This document shows, piece by piece, positions 18,311 to 27,440 of a stretch of DNA of 32,241 nt. Position 1 is the stretch's first letter, and the number at the start of each line of letters is the position of its first letter. Where the stretch lies: NCBI RefSeq assembly GCF_004359215.1, contig NC_090610.1:1-32241 (forward strand), in the 5' to 3' direction. A model generated the notes under the pieces. The model did no database searches and was not told the origin of the DNA. It saw only the letters and a program-made list of their open reading frames with translations. The translations under genes and the position numbers were made by a program. The DNA comes from Bremia lactucae. Lineage: Eukaryota > Oomycota > Peronosporomycetes > Peronosporales > Peronosporaceae.

Positions 18311-19150
18311 TTACATTTTCTTGAATGTAGAAGAATTATGTATTGTCTTTTCGGCATGATAGCGGATGTACTTATGTAAGTACGCCGCTAAGCCGAGGAA
18401 CTTTCGAAGTCCCTTTGAATCGGCTGGCACAGGCCATTCGGTGATTGCCTTCATATTTCGGATCAGGGCGCACACCTTCTTTACCCAAGATGCACCCAAG
18501 AAGTAGTATTTTGCTTGCAGCGAATATCCACTTCTTGTGATTTGCATAACTTTGTGCTTACGCATAAGTGTGAGATCTTTCGGACGTGAGTACGGCGTAC
18601 TACAACGTCCGACTTTCTTTTATGGCTCTGCTACGAACGAAGACGTCATCAAAATAACTCGGTGCAAAATTCTGCACCGATCTCAACAGATTGATTACAG
18701 ATCTTTGTTATCTCGCAGGGACATTACTTAGCCCCTGTGGGATAATCAGCCACTCTCGTAGCATTCCGCTTGGGGTGCTTACTTCTGTGAACGGGAGATC
18801 CTGTTTACGCATTGGGATCTGATAGAATCTATCCATCAGATCCATTGACGAAAAGATCGTACTTTTTGACATACCATCAATGATTATGTTTTTTCGTGGT
18901 ATCGGTATTTGAGCCCGACCCGTTGCAGAGATCAAGTTATTGAACTCATGCACAATCCGCCACCCTCCTGTTGCTTTACGCACGCAGAAGGTCAGAGAGC
19001 TATGTGAGTGGGTTGACTTCCATAAATGGCCCGCTGCTAAGCAATCGGCAAAGAATTTGTCGATCGCTAATACTTGCTCATGAGGCAATGCCAACTGCTT
19101 CATGACACAGTATTTCGAACCGGGTATCAGGTCGATTTGTGTCTAGTAAC
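18311..19150 (-). pseudogene. Reverse transcriptase of element E
   Basis: Minus-strand RT: MKQLALPHEQVLAIDKFFAD, SLTFCVRKATGGWRIVHEF, IPIPRKNIIIDGMSKSTIFS, SMDLMDRFYQIPMRKQDLPF, STPSGMLREWLIIPQGLSNV. Then SYFDDVFVRSRA has an intact YFDD box (about 18650-18610), and the thumb region KGLRKFLGLAAYLHKY follows. The N-terminal 130 codons are one clean frame; a shift separates them from the YFDD block. It is the best-preserved family Y RT in the window. Confidence 0.85.
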
Positions 19151-19328
19151 CTTAATTCTCAGGCAACTCGCACTATTCTGATTCAGGGAAGACATCTTGT
19201 ATAAAAGGTTTGTCTTCAAAGACTCCCAGGATTGGGATCTAAGACGTTCCATCCAAATCTTCTCATCGAGGACACTTTCGTTCATCGATGAGCTGCTGAG
19301 AATCCGTTCGTTCGCAGGAAATACTATT
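19151..19328 (-). pseudogene. Protease-RT spacer of element E, cut by an LTR
   Basis: Matches 11200-11360 (element C spacer): shared blocks include ggcaactcgcac, gactcccaggattggga and catcgatgagct. It is shortened near 19195. At 19328/19329 the match breaks after aaatactatt and the end of a family X LTR follows with nothing between. No copy of the flanking bases is seen at the other LTR end. Confidence 0.7.
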
Positions 19329-19814
19329 TGTAGCGGAGCTACCTCGCTCGTAAAGTCAGAGGAAGACTTTCAGACTCAGAGAGTCACTTAGTTTTATTGA
19401 ACTAACGGGGTTTAGCAACTCAGGGAGTCGTACAAGCTATTAAAGCTTTAGGAATCCTAGTTCAAGGAATTCAGGGGCTCGTAGAACCAAGTGGCAACTC
19501 GCGCCCAAGAGGATATACCTTAGAAAGGCTTTCATTTCTTACAGATCGATGCGCAAGCCTTAGAAAGGCACTTAACGCTTTAAAATCAAAAGGGGAACTG
19601 ACCTTTATGTAATCATTTGCATCTAACAACCTTACCCTAGCTAATTAAAATAGATTTTGGCCGCCAGATATTTATCTGGCGGCGACCACATTTATTACCC
19701 ATAATAAATGGGATTAAAGTAACTAACTATTTTTAAATTAGATAAAAGGGTATTTTACCCATAAAGTAAATGTACCACAACAACGGTTCTCCAACCGATG
19801 TGTGCCTCATAACA
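19329..19814 (-). repeat. Family X LTR (486 bp), 3' LTR of element H
   Basis: On the minus strand it starts TGTTATGAGGCACACATCGG at 19814 and ends CTCCGCTACA at 19329. It matches the plus-strand copy at 30789-31275 over its length. A short polypurine run (CTGATGGGGG, 19826-19815) precedes it, so it is a 3' LTR of the minus-strand element to its right. It contains the palindrome GCCGCCAGAT-N4-ATCTGGCGGC at 19660-19683. Confidence 0.85.
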
Positions 19815-19826
19815 CCCCCATCAGAC
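19815..19826 (-). other. Polypurine tract of element H
   Basis: Minus-strand CTGATGGGGG directly before the LTR start. The equivalent gatggggaaggg stands before the LTR at 3744. It sets the orientation of element H. Confidence 0.65.
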
Positions 19827-19921
19827 TGTTGACACCGAGTGACAATATTGGCTTCATTTTATCTTTGAGGTTGAAACCTAAACAGCTAACCGTTTGGTTG
19901 TGTTTTCGATTCCTTTGTCTA

Positions 19922-21265
19922 ATGACAATCAAGCTTGAGTCACAGACTCTGAGCACCTTCCTCGACAATGAGGGAATGGTGGACTTTGAAAGTCACTCTC
20001 AATCAGAGGAGGAGGAAATAGAGCAGCGTTCGCTCACGCCTTCTCCTCCGGACGAACGTCGGCGAGCCCGAATCCGTTCCCAGAACGTGGTGCCGCTGAT
20101 GTCTTAACTGCATTGAGCAGGACACGGGACCCTGAGTCCAACATCATTACGAATCCGCTCGATGAAGAGCAAGAGCAGATAATCCTCATAGAGGAAAGAG
20201 CACGTCGTCGAGCTGCCGAGATAGCGAAAGCTAAAGCTCATAGTGAATATATATTCACTCCGCTTAGTGCGCATGAGCGTCTCAAAGAGATAGCGGGTCA
20301 TCGCTTGGGCACCTGGATCTCCGATGACCCGGCGAGGACGCCGGAGGAGACCGCTGCCCGCGACGCTCTTCATGAGCAATACCTTACGCCAAAGGTAATG
20401 ACGCGAAGCCAGTATCTGACGCGTTTACGTGATCAAGCCCGTGAGGCTTCGATGACCTCCATGAGGGAAATTCCAATCATTTTGTTTTACAAATGAAAGA
20501 AGGAGTGAAAACGAAGTCTCATTTGAGAGCTGGGTCCACCGGGTCCGCCGACTTAGTAATATTTGGGATATCAGAGAGTCTACGGATAGAGGTGATGTTC
20601 GTTTATAACGGAAGCTTCGCTTCGATTTTGCTAAGCTTAAGGCCAAATGCCAGTTGCGTTCGGCATTTATGCCACAAACAAAGAAAGGCCTAGCCGATAT
20701 TTCAGTGCTTTGGTTGACCGCACAACCATGGATCGAAGCAGCACTGAGGCTATAGATCCATCTAGATCCACCTAATCCCACGTTTAGTGGTGGGAAGCGT
20801 CGTTTGACGCGAGTTGACCCTAAGCTTGGCGCTTAAAAACGTCAACGGCGTACAGGCAATCTTGCCGAAGAGGCACCTCGAACTCCCAAGAGTTTTCAAA
20901 AGAGGGGTACCATAGCCACTTAACCAGATACCGGTATTGACCCTTACGACGACGTCGCTTTAAAAGTTATTCAACGTGAAACTGAAGGTTCCCCCGCGCA
21001 TCAAGCAGCGCAGGAGGGGGCCGAAATTTCGGCGGAAGCATTTGATGCTCAACAGCACGAGATGCAACTTCTTCGTGAGGTCCTTGCTCGGGTTGAGAGC
21101 TCTTTTGAGGCGGTTCGGGACCGTCTTTCGACGCTGGAGCGTCACCAGCCTCGTTTAGAGGGCCGGTTGGATATCCTGGTGAGGATGCAGCAATCTGCGG
21201 CACGACCGCCTGTCTCGGCGCAAGCGCCTTCAAGTCTACGTGGAAAGGGTCCCGATATGGCTTAA
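19922..21265 (+). pseudogene. Antisense ORF of element H (family X), coiled-coil protein
   Basis: Opposite to H's pol. ATG at 19922 gives MTIKLESQTLSTFLDNEGMV, then an acidic block (SQSEEEEIEQRS) and basic RRRARIRS. A shift near 20085 leads into the clean frame to 20496: LTALSRTRDPESNIITNPLD, ERARRRAAEIAKAKAHSEY and HRLGTWISDDPARTPEETAA. After another shift come RVRRLSNIWDIRESTDRGDV and FAKLKAKCQLRSAFMP (to about 20750). It continues with stops through GIDPYDDVALKVIQRET to a coiled coil at about 21035-21190 (QLLREVLARVESSFEAV, RLSTLERHQPRLEGRLDIL). It overlaps H's chromodomain and linker, in the same position and with the same C-terminal coiled coil as the family Y antisense ORF. Function unknown. 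Confidence 0.6.
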
Positions 21266-21320
21266 GCAAGCCAACGTAACACACTGGGTGTGTACGCAGC
21301 TTGCTAGGAAGGTTGAGCAT
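20830..21320 (-). pseudogene. Linker and chromodomain of element H
   Basis: The frame from 21320 reads RTHPVCYVGLLKPYRDPF, then a proline/alanine-rich linker, PPPALLDARGNLQFHVE and an in-frame stop. The chromodomain core follows: RRRRKGQYRYLVKWLWYPS and FENSWEFEVPLRQDC (about 20955-20850). It is sense to H's pol. The linker is the part read as the coiled coil of the antisense ORF on the other strand. Confidence 0.8.
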
Positions 21321-22395
21321 AAGCTAGGCCCTTCTTGGCCACGACCGTAAATGGTCCAATAAAGCGCGGGCGCAATTTGGTTTTGAAGACCGCAAAAACC
21401 AAGTTGGAAGGTAGATTTTTAGCGTTTAATAAAACTCGGTCTCCGATCATGTAAGAACCAATAAGGCTTCTGCCTTTAGCATCTGCTTGTTCTTTTTGTT
21501 TGTCTTGGCTATCAGCAATCGTTTCCCTTACATGTCTTAAGACACTAAATCGCGTCGCAAGAAACTCGCTTTCTTGTTTCCCAACGGTAACAGGGCTGAT
21601 ATCAGCAAGCCTATCAGCTAATTCTCCCCCACCAAGCCGTGATCCACGCAGTTATATCGTTAAAGGAACGCGTGGGTGGGTGAGATTGTTGACATAGAAC
21701 GGAATATAGCCTGTCGAGGCATGTCCAGCAATATTTAACGCAAACTCCACTACTCGGGGGGAGCATTCAGCTCCAGCGCTTTGGTGTCTGAGCAAACACG
21801 CTGCGTAAAACGTATTCAACGACGCGATTGACACGTTTTGTTTGACCATCAGTCTGTGGATGGTCCGCAGTGGACATATCCAATCTGGTGCCAAGCACTC
21901 GGAAAATTTGATATCCAGAATTTACCCGTGAAACGGGGGGTCCCGATCAGAGACAATTGCCACGGCAAACCATGTTGTCGAAACACGCGATCGAGAAACA
22001 GCTTAGCTGTACCTTCTCCATCAATGGAATTCGGCACGGCCGCTAAGTGAGCCATTTTGCTCAATCGGTCAACAAAGACCACTATGCCGGAGTTACCGGC
22101 TGAATCTTTGGGTAGACCGAAAACAAAATTCATACTAGTAGACTCCCAGCAACTTATGAGGACAGGAAGAATCGCCAGTGGCGCAGCAGCATGCGCCGAG
22201 GGTGTGACCCGTTGGCAAGTTTCGCATGTGCGAACATATGTGCTGACCCTTTTATAAAGTTTGGGCTACCAATAAGTCTGGCTTATAGAGCCGTAGGTCT
22301 TTTCTCTACCGAGATGACCACCAAGGACAGTATCGTGTGCCTCATAGAGGATTCGGGACTTCAAATCCTCATCCGTGTTTAGTACGAAAGAAATC
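21321..22395 (-). pseudogene. Integrase of element H
   Basis: Zinc-binding start: SRILYEAHDTVLGGHLGREK (about 22375-22316). The core has SMNFVFGLPKDSAGNSGIVV, with Asn (AAT, 22130-22128) at the first catalytic Asp. FVDRLSKMAHLAAVPNSI and FLDRVFRQHGLP follow. The SDRDP block is readable only out of frame because of compensating indels (about 21960). HPQTDGQTKRVNRVVEYVL has Lys (21838-21836) at the catalytic Glu. Then VEFALNIAGHASTGYIPFYV and the GPY/F block RPRFIGPFTVVAKK (about 21370). It is inactive. Confidence 0.85.
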
Positions 22396-22590
22396 GTCAA
22401 TGACGTCAGACTGCTCCCTTGGTAAAGGCCATTGTCTTGTGACACAGTATTTGGTTCCCGGAACCAAGTCAATTTCATGATGAACACCTCTATCCGGAGG
22501 TAAAACAGATGGTGAATTATTATTTACCACATCTTGGAATTCCTTGATCAAGGTATAAAATTTTCCGTAAGATCTTTAAGTACGATGGCC
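22396..22590 (-). pseudogene. RT N-terminus of element H, core deleted
   Basis: The frame reads MIKEFQDVVNNNSPSVLPPD, GVHHEIDLVPGTKYCVTRQW and PLPREQSDVIDDFF, the entrance to the RT fingers. It then switches within a few bases into integrase sequence at about 22388-22396. The whole RT palm with its YxDD box, the thumb and all of RNase H are absent. H therefore cannot reverse-transcribe itself. Confidence 0.85.
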
Positions 22591-23690
22591 CATTTCGCGC
22601 ACTAAGTGCAGCTTTTGTGTCATCCGGGACAGCTTCGTCTAGAAGTGACGATGAGTTTAACTCTATTATTGGTCGAATGACCACCATCTCAGATAAGTCG
22701 TTAGCCTTTAAGGCTCGGCCGCACTCATCAATAGACATTTCGTCTAGCTCCAAAGAACATGTAACAAAGGGATTGCCGCAAGGCTAACCCCCCCCCAATG
22801 TTACCGGTTACACCATTTACAAGCGTATGTACTTGCTCACTCGTATCACTTTGTGAGGGTATACAGGCTTCGTGTCCATCCTGTCTTGGAGTGAAGACAA
22901 TACGCCTCTTAGAGGCCGGGACATTCACGTCCCCGGGTTTTCCAGCCTGTATTGGTTCTATACGAGACATGGGTCTAATTTGACATCCGACAAGGAGTTA
23001 CGTAACTCAACTTCCTTATCCAGCGAGCGTTTACGTGTCGCTTCACGTGCATTAGGAGGGTTTGACCCAAAATGCCCTGGCGAACCGCCAACAGTGTCAC
23101 TATTGTCACTCAGTATGGTGCCACCTCGGCCGACCACACTCGGTTGACTTAGACGTGCCACTCCGGGTATCTCTGGAATATTGCACCCTTGAGGTCCTGG
23201 CGAACCGCCAACAGAGTCACTACTGACACTCCGTATGATGCCACCTCGGCCGACCATACTCGGTGAACTAAGACGTGCCACTCCACGTATTTCAGGGATA
23301 TTGCACCCTTGATGATTCGCCCTTAGAAAAATACTTTTAGCATTCAGTGAATCGTTATTACAACGAGTGTCACTCGACGGAGTACGTGCCGTTCCACTTA
23401 TTTCTGCTGAGTCGGGCTCAGAATTAATGTTTTTAACATTAGAGTTTATTTACTCAGACATGCCAATTTCTAAAACACTGACACACTCATTCAATGATCC
23501 ACGCCAGTAGCGCTTTTGTTGCCTAGCAAAGGTGGATTCATGACATTCCAAAACTTTGCTAGGAACATTGTGCGTGGCGCTTAAGGTCTTAGACCTCCAA
23601 TCGATTCATGGCTCTTGTGTTCTAACCAGGCCATACCAAAGATGAGATCGCATCTCGAATCCAAATCAAGGACGAGACAGCGTTCCATAC
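22591..23690 (-). pseudogene. Protease-RT spacer of element H with 120-bp tandem repeat
   Basis: Long spacer. Two near-identical 120-bp units (starting 23076 and 23196) encode a 40-residue repeat containing NIPEI.GVARLS, PSxVGRGG and SDxVGGSPG. A faint third copy (cgtgccgttcc...) is near 23380. Nearer RT come ELDEMSIDECGRALKANDLS and VIRPIIELNSSSLLDE, which look like ordinary coding. Frames change several times. No known domain was recognised in the spacer. Confidence 0.6.
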
Positions 23691-23975
23691 TGTCAAAGTC
23701 CAGAAACTATATACCTAAGTTCAATGTAACTTTGGGAAAAGTGACACGAGTCCCAGTCGATAAGCGAACAGTGATTGTATCACCTTCATGCGCTTTAAGC
23801 GCCTCAACGTATTGTTGACTTCCTTCAAGGGAAAGGCGTCGAGCATAATTGCAAGACGCTCCTGAGTCAATTAAAATTGGTCGCGGCTTATCAAAGCCCT
23901 TTACAGTTGCTCGAACGACTAGCAAGCCAGGCTTGAACTCTCGCCCCGTGCCATTGAGCACCGAGCTAATTGGGG
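23691..23975 (-). pseudogene. Aspartic protease of element H
   Basis: Minus-strand frame of 84 codons: FKPGLLVVRATVKGFDKPRP, then the catalytic ILIDSGASCNYARRLSL (DSG triad intact, about 23880), and DTITVRLSTGTRVTFPKVTL. It is half of a retroviral-type protease, the rest continuing out of frame at about 23700. It follows gag and precedes the RT spacer, in standard order. The DSG here contrasts with the DCG of element A. Confidence 0.8.
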
Positions 23976-24059
23976 CTAGGTTCTGTTTATTCTCACCTCC
24001 TAGAGGTTTAACAGAGCCTAGGTCTCCCCCAGTAGCGCGCTTCGCACCTACTGGGTATC

Positions 24060-24857
24060 TACGTCTTCCCGCACCGTTCCAGATCTCTGGTATAGGTCGG
24101 AGTTGGAGCTCTTTCGAGCTTTATGCGAATTTCGAAGAGGGCAGGCAGGGCGTGTATGTTTCGTGCTTCCGCACATATAACATCTACGGATGGTCTTATG
24201 CTGTTCCACAGCTTAAAGAGCCTCTTCTCCTTCCTCAACAAGGCTTAAATCCATAGGTTCCGCTCTATTAGACGAAATCCATGTGCTCGAAGATCTTGTT
24301 CGGTAAACAGGCGTGCTAACGCGAGCAGACCTAAAGTCAAATTCGGCGTGTAGCGCTATGGCAACTGCCTCTTCGAACGTAGCCGGATGAGATCGGAACA
24401 ATTCCCGTCCGGACAACGCCCTCATTGAGACCCCCCATAAAGATGGTCACTACAATTGCCTCTTGCACCGGGTCTTTATGTATAGATGCAATGAGAGTTC
24501 TCAACTCCTGGACAAAGTCCCCTAAGGTTCTTTTACCCTGTCGAGTCGCTAGGAGCCGTGCTCGCATGCGAAAAGCCTGATCAGGCGGTACAAACATGCT
24601 GGGCATTTGCTGTTTCAGCGAATCCCATGAGGGAAAAGAGTCGTTTATGGACGTGCTGCACGATAGTGCCCACTACATGGCTCTACCTCCAAGTTTGGAA
24701 ATGGCCATAGCCACCTTTTGCCGTTCTGTTAAAAACAAGTCGGAATGAATGGACATTTCCATCTGCTAAATCCTAAACGGGAGATTGTCTCCCTCTTTTC
24801 CCTCAAATGTCTTCACATTTAGAGTTAGAGGGCGAGCCCTCGGCTCTGAGTCAAGTA
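24060..24857 (-). pseudogene. gag of element H, 5'-truncated
   Basis: Starts abruptly at 24857 inside the codons for VPxSEPRALAL-like sequence, the point equal to about 31548 in the gag at 31336. Then ETFEGKEGDNLPF-type coding, QQMPSMFVPPDQAFRMRARL, TRQGKRTLGDFVQELRTLIA, SIHKDPVQEAIVVTIFMGGL, FRSHPATFEEAVAIALHAEF, and a zinc-knuckle RCYMCGSTK at about 24190. One shift lies near 24420. The first 70 or so codons, leader and 5' LTR are missing; transposase fragments are joined there instead. Confidence 0.85.
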
Positions 24858-25426
24858 CATTGCGCCTTCAGGCCAGCTTCCCACAGCCCGACACAACTTT
24901 CAATTCCTTGCCTGAACACGGAGCGTTTCATCAAGATGATCATCAGCAAAAAACATTTCCTGAGAGACTCCGTTTGCCCCCGTCATTGCACGCATCTTTG
25001 GCTGCTTGTCTGCACTTGACAAATTTATTTTGCTGGCGCGAAGGACATCGGGGGCAAATGCACTGTGGCTAGTTGCATTGTCGAAGGCAAAAAAGCTTGA
25101 CAGCCAGGAAATTGAGCCTCGAAGTTTGGAATAGCCAAGTCACAAACTTGTTTGCACAGTTTCTCCGATGTCCACCATCCGTTATGCTCCGTGCCAGGAT
25201 GCATGATGATGCAGGCCGCTTCTTGTAGGTCAGGATGTTGAGCAGCCTTTTCTTCATCAAGTGCTAACCGGCCGATGGCGTTGCAGAGGAAGTCGATGAC
25301 ATGAATGGACCTGCCCGGTCCTTTTTTTCGCAATGGTTTTTCACCGTCTGGTAACCTAAGACGCTTGAGTCCATCATGACCTGCAAAAGTACTCTTATCA
25401 TGAGCTACCAAGATGAGTGAAGGGAT
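24858..25426 (-). pseudogene. DDE transposase fragment, copy 1
   Basis: Minus-strand frame with HDKSTFAGHDGLKRLRLPDG (the usual first-Asp 'DESTF' block, here DKSTF), GEKPLRKKGPGRSIHVIDFL, IGRLALDEEKAAQHPDLQEA, IIMHPGTEHNGWW and IPNFEAQFPGCQAF, then out-of-frame GVSQEMFFADDHLDETLRV. This is the pattern of a eukaryotic cut-and-paste transposase common in fungi and oomycetes, with the catalytic strands surrounding a GWW motif. It is cut at 24857 by gag of element H. It shares 24858-25372 with copy 2. Confidence 0.7.
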
Positions 25427-25439
25427 GATTATTATTATT

Positions 25440-26347
25440 AGGGGCCCAGCGACTTTTGGATTGCTATCCGGAATACAGTCTTCCCCTGCACGTACTAGTG
25501 TACGTGAAGTAATCGTCCATGTATCCTAAAACGTTTCGGGAGTGCCGACGTATTTTCGTCCAATGAAACGATACCAAGGCAGTACCAGTAAAAAAACATT
25601 TAACTAAAAAACATCACAGTGTTTTCTGGCCTATCGCGTGGAGGCTTTCCAAAAGTTTTCGATGAAGTTGAGCTCGCAATGAAATTTTATGTAAAATATC
25701 ACTTGATGGCCAGCGGCAACTATTCGCTCCTCTATCATTCTAACTTGCACTTTGAAGTCCGATTGACTGACCATACTTTCCCTGGCGCAGTAGGTTGTGC
25801 AATTCACAGGGCATATCTTGCATTGCGCCTTCAGGCCAGCTTTTTACAGCCCGCGTTCCTCCAACACAACTTTCAATCCCTTTGCTTGAACACGGAGCGT
25901 ATCATCAAGATAATCATCAGCAAAAATCATTTCCTGAGAGACTCCGTTTGCCCACGTCATTGCACGCATCTTTGGTTGCTTGTCTTCGCTTCACAGATTT
26001 ATTCTGCTGGCGCGAAGGGCATCGGGGGCAAATGCACTGTGGCTAGTTGCATTGTCGAAGGCAAAAAAAAGCTTGACAGCCGGGAAATTGAGCCTCGAAG
26101 ATTGGAATAGCCAAGTCACAAGCTTGTTTGCACAATTTCTCCGATGTCCACCATCCGTTATGCTCCGTGCCAGGATGCATGATGATGCAGGCCGCTTCTT
26201 GTAGGTCAGGATGTTGAGCAGCCTTTTCTTCATCAAGTGCTAACCGGCCGATGACGTTGCAGAGGAAGTCGATGACATGAATGACCTGCCCGGCCCTTTT
26301 TTTCGCAATGGTTCTTCACCGTCTGGTAACCAAAGACGCTTGAGTCC
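25440..26347 (-). pseudogene. DDE transposase fragment, copy 2 (centre and C-terminus)
   Basis: Head to tail with copy 1. From 26347 downwards it repeats the central part (IMHPGTEH-GGHRRN in changing frames) and adds LFFAFDNATSHSAFAPDALR (second catalytic Asp, about 26050). Beyond the end of the shared repeat (25821) it continues to CPVNCTTYCARE, then IFYIKFHCELNFIENFWKA at about 25690-25635, the third catalytic site (Glu). Coding fades towards 25560-25440. The first-Asp block is missing because a family Y LTR is joined at 26347. Pseudogene with several shifts. Confidence 0.7.
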
Positions 26348-26569
26348 TTGTGACGATTGGCGGTGTTATTCTAAACTCAAATCAAGCAATCAATAGAACT
26401 AATGTCTTATTGCGTCAATATTACCAAATTGGTAATTTTGAATTTATTAAGTCAAAAATAAAAGAACAATAAAAAAAAAAAATTTGGTACTTCTTTATTT
26501 CTTTCTCTCGTGGTGAATAATATTAAATATTCCGGAAAAAGAATTTGTGTAACGGGACACCCCGTTACA
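26347..26569 (-). repeat. Family Y LTR, 5' part
   Basis: On the minus strand it starts TGTAACGGGGTGTCCCGTTA at 26569, a near-perfect fold-back. It continues through the same sequence as 6500-6280 to acgattggcgg at about 26350. No purine tract stands before it, unlike the copies at 6500 and 15969, so this is more likely a 5' LTR. It could be the lost upstream end of element E. Confidence 0.7.
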
Positions 26570-26777
26570 CCTACAGTGCAAGACACTTTTAACCACCAAA
26601 CCCAGATTTTTAATGGTCAATTTTCGGATCATTGACCTTAACTACTTTGCTTCTAATGATTCACTCAGAGTAGATTGTATAGCATGCGTCCCTGCCCTGT
26701 CCCAGGCTCAGTCATCACAACTAACCACCCACCAGCTTTAAACTTTTAACCTGCCTTCTAACAAAACTTGAACAATT
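26570..26777. other. Non-LTR flank upstream of a small ORF
   Basis: No retrotransposon similarity seen. It is pyrimidine-rich towards 26690-26760 (ccctgccctgtccc, ccacccaccag), plausibly a promoter or leader for the ORF at 26778. Confidence 0.4.
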
Positions 26778-27194
26778 ATGCCTCGCATAACAAAGTCAAA
26801 AAGACAGATTCAAGAAATGAGAGAGGTCAAGCGCGCCAAAGTCGATAACAGCTCAGGCATTCATGAATCTACTGACAGTAGTTCTAGAGTTTCGAAGGGC
26901 AGTGATGACACAAATCTGGACTTTGCATCTGCAAATATTAAAAGAGGCTATCAAACAGCTGTTAAGTTCTATCATTACCACAACCAAACCATAACAGGCC
27001 AATCCAGGATACAGGTGGTGCACCTCGAACTCAACGACAGAAAGAGCCAAACTAAGAATTTCTGCTGGTGGCTGTAATCTTTTAACTTGATACTTTGCTG
27101 TCGCAAAACCAGTTTTGCAAAAGGCTGAGGTTACAGATGAGAGTGATGACGAGGGTGACGAAGAGGATGACGATCAGGATGGTGCAGTCGGGAC
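26778..27194 (+). CDS. Small lysine-rich ORF with acidic 3' piece, truncated
   Basis: ATG at 26778 opens a 99-codon frame: MPRITKSKRQIQEMREVKRA, then a serine-rich stretch, NIKRGYQTAVKFYHYHNQ and HLELNDRKSQTKNF, ending at 27077. A short intron-like stretch with gtaatc at 27074 and aaaaccag at 27112 is followed by a strongly acidic run (EVTDESDDEGDEEDDDQDG, 27123-27182) before a TGA at 27199. No donor/acceptor pair I tried keeps the frame exactly. Basic N-terminus plus acidic stretch resembles the N-termini of some DDE transposases, but it is on the opposite strand to the nearby transposase fragments. Element G begins at about 27195 and probably truncates it. Function unknown. Confidence 0.4.
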
Positions 27195-27440
27195 CGACTG
27201 ACAACAACCGATGACAACTACGTGGCCGATATTTGATCGGCAAAGTATTTCCTGAGAACGAACGGATTCTCAGTAGCTCATTGATGGACGAAAGTGTCTT
27301 CGATGAGAAGACTCGGATTGAACGTATTACGTCCCAATTCTAGGAGTCTGTGAAGACAACTCCTTTGTATTAGGATTTGATCGAATACAAGGATGTATTC
27401 CCTGAAAACGTACCGTGCGAGTTGCCTAAGGATAAAGGCA
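27195..27440 (+). pseudogene. Protease-RT spacer of element G
   Basis: Begins with cgatgacaactacgtggccga and follows the C and E spacers through gtctgtgaagacaa to the RT entry cgtgcgagttgcctaaggat. Stops are frequent. Everything upstream (LTR, gag, protease) is missing. Confidence 0.7.

Noticed and set aside
25427..25600. Terminal inverted repeat of the DDE transposon between the two fragments
   Set aside because: No inverted match was found to either side; weak coding for the transposase C-terminus still seems to run through it.
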